Source: Pirellula staleyi DSM 6068
GTDB lineage: Bacteria; Planctomycetota; Planctomycetia; Pirellulales; Pirellulaceae
Assembly (NCBI GenBank): GCA_945900945.1
Contig: CAMDKL010000053.1
Coordinates: forward strand, 1-35,685
Direction: 5' to 3'
DNA: 35,685 nt
Made by a program: the position numbers and the translations under genes. Every line of letters begins with the position of its first letter. The stretch's first letter is position 1. Positions 33,201 to 35,685 of this stretch are shown in pieces. The notes below the pieces were generated by a model, which had not been told where the DNA came from, searched no databases, and was given only the letters and a program-made list of their open reading frames with translations.

Positions 33201-33223
33201 GAGGCCAAAGTGTGGCCTCTTTT
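33201..33223 (+). terminator. Hairpin with T-run in the pnp leader
   Basis: GAGGCC (33201-33206) and GGCCTC (33214-33219) pair around an 8-nt AAAGTGT-type loop and are followed by TTTT. It has the form of an intrinsic terminator or attenuator about 160 bp before the pnp start. pnp leaders in other bacteria are hairpins cut by RNase III for autoregulation; a similar use here is inference. Confidence 0.55.
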
Positions 33224-33382
33224 GTCATCACTTTTTGTCGTTCTCTTACATGTTCTCGGCGTGCGCGAAGCCGGTCGTCTTGATTGGAATGGGTCGCCAT
33301 TCCGGTATCAAACGACCGAAGGCAGGATCTGCAAAACGCCTTAGAACGGTTGTTTCGAATGATTTTTGAAGGAAATATTGTT

Positions 33383-35685
33383 GTGAAAATTCGAGTTGAA
33401 AAGAAAATCGGTGATTCTGTATTGGCATTTGAAACGGGGCAGTTGGCCAAGCAAGCTACAGCATGTGTGCTTTGCCAATACGGCGATACTGTTGTTCTAA
33501 ATGCAGTCTCAACTGGACCATCAAGGCCTGGTACAGACTTCTTCCCCTTGACCTGCGACTACCGCGAACGGTTCGCGGCAGCGGGAAAGTTCCCTGGCGG
33601 TTTTCTAAAGCGAGAAACGCGTCCAACCACCAAGGAAACGCTTACAAGCCGCTTGATCGACCGTCCGATTCGTCCGCTGTTTCCGGAAGGATTCCGCGAC
33701 GATGTCCAGGTTCAGTCGATTGTCTTAAGTAGCGACGTGCAGAATGATGCTGACGTACTCGCCATGAATGGCGGTGCTTGTGCCTTGTTCATTAGCTCAC
33801 TTCCATTTACTGGCCCGATCGCCACGACCCGTGTCGGACGCGTTGAAGGAAACTTTGTAGCGTTTCCAACCCATGCTCAGCTGGAAGATAGCGATCTCGA
33901 CATGATCGTTTCTGCTAACGATCGTGAAGTCGTCATGGTGGAGGGGTTCGCACAGGAAATCCCTGAAGGCGAAATGGTGGACGCCATCAAATTTGCTCAT
34001 GGCATTTGCCGAGAAATCATCGCCCTGCAGCGTGAGCTATTCGAAAAAATCCAGCCGACCAAGGCCCATTACCCAATTCCTGACGACACCGAAATCGTCG
34101 CTCATTTGAAGTCGACGTATTACGATCGTTTTAAGGATGCGAAGCAAACCGAAGGCAAGCAAGCCCGTAACGATGCGTGCAATGCACTTCGAGCAACTGC
34201 CTTAGCAGAAATGATTCCTGACTCGCAAGCAGAAGGTGCTTTGACCAAGGATACATTGTATCGAGCATGGCACACACTTGAAAATCGCGTTGTACGCGAT
34301 GCAATTCTCGGGGGAACCCGTGCGGATGGCCGCGACAGCATGAGTCTGCGACCGATTCACTGCGAATCCGATTTGCTCCCACGCACTCATGGAACTGCAC
34401 TTTTTCAACGGGGTGAGACACAGGCGTTCGTGACAGTAACTCTCGGGACACCTCGCGATGAACAGCGTGTCGATGGACTCGTCGAAGAGTACAGCAAGAA
34501 ATTTATGTTGGACTATAATTTCCCATCGTTTTCGGTCGGGGAATGCCGTCCAATTCGAGCCCCAGGTCGACGCGAAATCGGACACGGAATGCTTGCCGAA
34601 CGATCGCTCGAGCCAGTATTGCCAGATCCGGATGATTTCCCCTACACCATCCGTCTGATCAGCGACATTCTCGAAAGCAATGGATCATCGTCGATGGCCA
34701 GCGTTTGCGGCGGATGCTTGGCTCTGATGGCGGCAGGAGTTCCTATCACGAATCCCGTAGCTGGAATCAGCATCGGATTGGTCCGTGAAAAGGACTCCTT
34801 CGTTTTGCTAACAGATATCCTCGGTGACGAAGATCACCACGGCGATATGGACTTCAAGATTTCGGGTACTCAAAACGGAATTACGGGAATTCAACTCGAT
34901 CTCAAGATTGACGGCATCAGCGAAGAAATCATCCGAGCATCACTGAAACAAGCGAAGGAAGCCAGGATGGAAATCCTGCGTAAGATGCTTACCTGCATGC
35001 CTCGCCCTCGCACCGAAATCAGTCGATACGCGCCACGGCTATTACGAACGAAGATCGACCCAGAAAAGATTGGCGCTCTAATCGGTCCTGGTGGAAAAAA
35101 CATTCGTTCGATCCAAGAAGATACCGGTGCGAACATCGATGTGGATGATGAAGGCAACGTCACCGTGTCCAGTGGAGATGCCGATTCCGCACGAACCGCT
35201 CTGGCTCGTGTTGAAGCGTGCACGGCTACTGTCCAGATCGGCAAGATCTATGACGGTACCGTCTCAAGCGTTCGCGACTTCGGTGCGTTCGTCGAAATCC
35301 TGCCTGGAAAAGATGGCCTTTGCCACATCAGTGAACTCTCCAGTGGCTACGTTCCGAGTGTGGACGCTGTTTGCAAAGTTGGCGATTCGATGAAGGTGAT
35401 CGTTATCGACATTGACGATCATGATCGCGTCAAGCTATCGCGTCGTCGCGCATTAGAAGAGCTTGGGATCGAGGATGAATTCGCTAGTGCCGAAGGGGCT
35501 GAAGGGGGCGATGGCCCGAGCGAAGATGGCGAAAATGACCCAGATCGTCCATTTGAAGAGCGCGGTGGAGAGCGTCCCGAACGAACTTCGTCTGGTGGCG
35601 GCGGCGGTCGTGGTCGTTCTGGCGGCGGAGCCGGCGGTGGATTCCGCGGTCGAAGTGGTCGAAGTGGTGGTGGTGGTGGTGGTGG
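33383..35685 (+). CDS. pnp: Polyribonucleotide nucleotidyltransferase (PNPase), 3' end outside the window
   Basis: GTG at 33383 is chosen: GAAGGA lies about 9 nt before it and the protein then opens KIRVEKKIGDSVLAFETGQL as in homologues. An in-frame ATG at 33359 is the alternative. The first RNase PH domain has DYRERFAAAGKFPGGFLKRE and RPIRPLFPEGF. An alpha-helical domain follows, then the catalytic second RNase PH domain (GTALFQRGETQAFVTVTLG, SSMASVCGGCLALMAAGVPI, DILGDEDHHGDMDFK). A KH domain (IGALIGPGGKNIRSIQ) and an S1 domain (GTVSSVRDFGAFVEI, GLCHISELS) come next. The visible tail is acidic and then Gly/Arg-rich, ending in a GGT repeat. The enzyme degrades RNA 3' to 5' by phosphorolysis. 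Confidence 0.97.
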   Translation, partial: MKIRVEKKIGDSVLAFETGQLAKQATACVLCQYGDTVVLNAVSTGPSRPGTDFFPLTCDYRERFAAAGKFPGGFLKRETRPTTKETLTSRLIDRPIRPLFPEGFRDDVQVQSIVLSSDVQNDADVLAMNGGACALFISSLPFTGPIATTRVGRVEGNFVAFPTHAQLEDSDLDMIVSANDREVVMVEGFAQEIPEGEMVDAIKFAHGICREIIALQRELFEKIQPTKAHYPIPDDTEIVAHLKSTYYDRFKDAKQTEGKQARNDACNALRATALAEMIPDSQAEGALTKDTLYRAWHTLENRVVRDAILGGTRADGRDSMSLRPIHCESDLLPRTHGTALFQRGETQAFVTVTLGTPRDEQRVDGLVEEYSKKFMLDYNFPSFSVGECRPIRAPGRREIGHGMLAERSLEPVLPDPDDFPYTIRLISDILESNGSSSMASVCGGCLALMAAGVPITNPVAGISIGLVREKDSFVLLTDILGDEDHHGDMDFKISGTQNGITGIQLDLKIDGISEEIIRASLKQAKEARMEILRKMLTCMPRPRTEISRYAPRLLRTKIDPEKIGALIGPGGKNIRSIQEDTGANIDVDDEGNVTVSSGDADSARTALARVEACTATVQIGKIYDGTVSSVRDFGAFVEILPGKDGLCHISELSSGYVPSVDAVCKVGDSMKVIVIDIDDHDRVKLSRRRALEELGIEDEFASAEGAEGGDGPSEDGENDPDRPFEERGGERPERTSSGGGGGRGRSGGGAGGGFRGRSGRSGGGGGG

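Noticed and set aside
33463-33732. Plus-strand frame of 89 codons within pnp
   Set aside because: It is an out-of-frame shadow of the PNPase coding sequence, which is continuous from 33383 to the window edge.
35655-35685. GGT microsatellite at the right edge
   Set aside because: It is in frame as the glycine-rich tail of PNPase, so no separate feature is needed.

Overview
The window is a bacterial chromosome segment that reads as a planctomycete, most likely of the Pirellulaceae. The evidence is the gene families rather than any rRNA: DUF1559 pseudopilin-like proteins, a paired DUF1552 / DUF1592-1588-1585 cytochrome operon, a type I sulfatase, a DUF1080 hydrolase, a PEP-CTERM protein, LL-diaminopimelate aminotransferase, and a broken planctomycete-type transposase. 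There is no rRNA, tRNA or CRISPR array that I can see.

Layout. 1-8.8 kb: a partial secreted esterase, an orphan ORF, a kinase relic, a secreted sulfatase, the DUF1552-cytochrome operon, and relics of a PQQ-propeller protein and a DUF3267 protein. 8.9-11.6 kb: three small unrelated minus-strand genes (TlpA-like lipoprotein, STAS protein, HdeD-like membrane protein) with copies of one dispersed repeat family in the gaps between them. 11.7-17.6 kb, plus strand: two DUF1559 genes, each followed by a small lipoprotein gene, then a DUF1080 protein and a Tat-exported Gfo/Idh/MocA oxidoreductase. 18.0-20.8 kb: an integron-type gene-cassette array. 21.1-22.2 kb: transposase debris. 22.2-32.4 kb, minus strand: agmatine deiminase, a dapL plus AroE-like operon, a PEP-CTERM subtilase-like protein, an acidic hypothetical protein, an AMMECR1-MEMO fusion, an ECF sigma factor and a MacB-like permease. 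32.7 kb to the end, plus strand: the classical rpsO-pnp pair, with pnp running off the window.

The most notable structure is the cassette array. Three imperfect inverted repeats of exactly 91 bp (17994-18084, 19481-19571, 20747-20837) have attC architecture on the minus strand. The terminal 7-mers match in the way cassette insertion predicts: the R'' of each complete cassette is the exact reverse complement of the R' at its own 5' end. This defines two complete cassettes. One carries an alginate-lyase-family gene. The other carries an unknown two-gene unit: a secreted Gly/Ala-rich protein and a small acidic protein. No integrase gene is visible, so this looks like an integrase-less attC cluster or the distal part of a larger integron.

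Functionally, much of the window concerns export and polysaccharide use (sulfatase, alginate lyase, DUF1080, oxidoreductase, cytochrome module). It ends in core translation and RNA-decay genes. Relics of at least five genes show ongoing decay and insertion.
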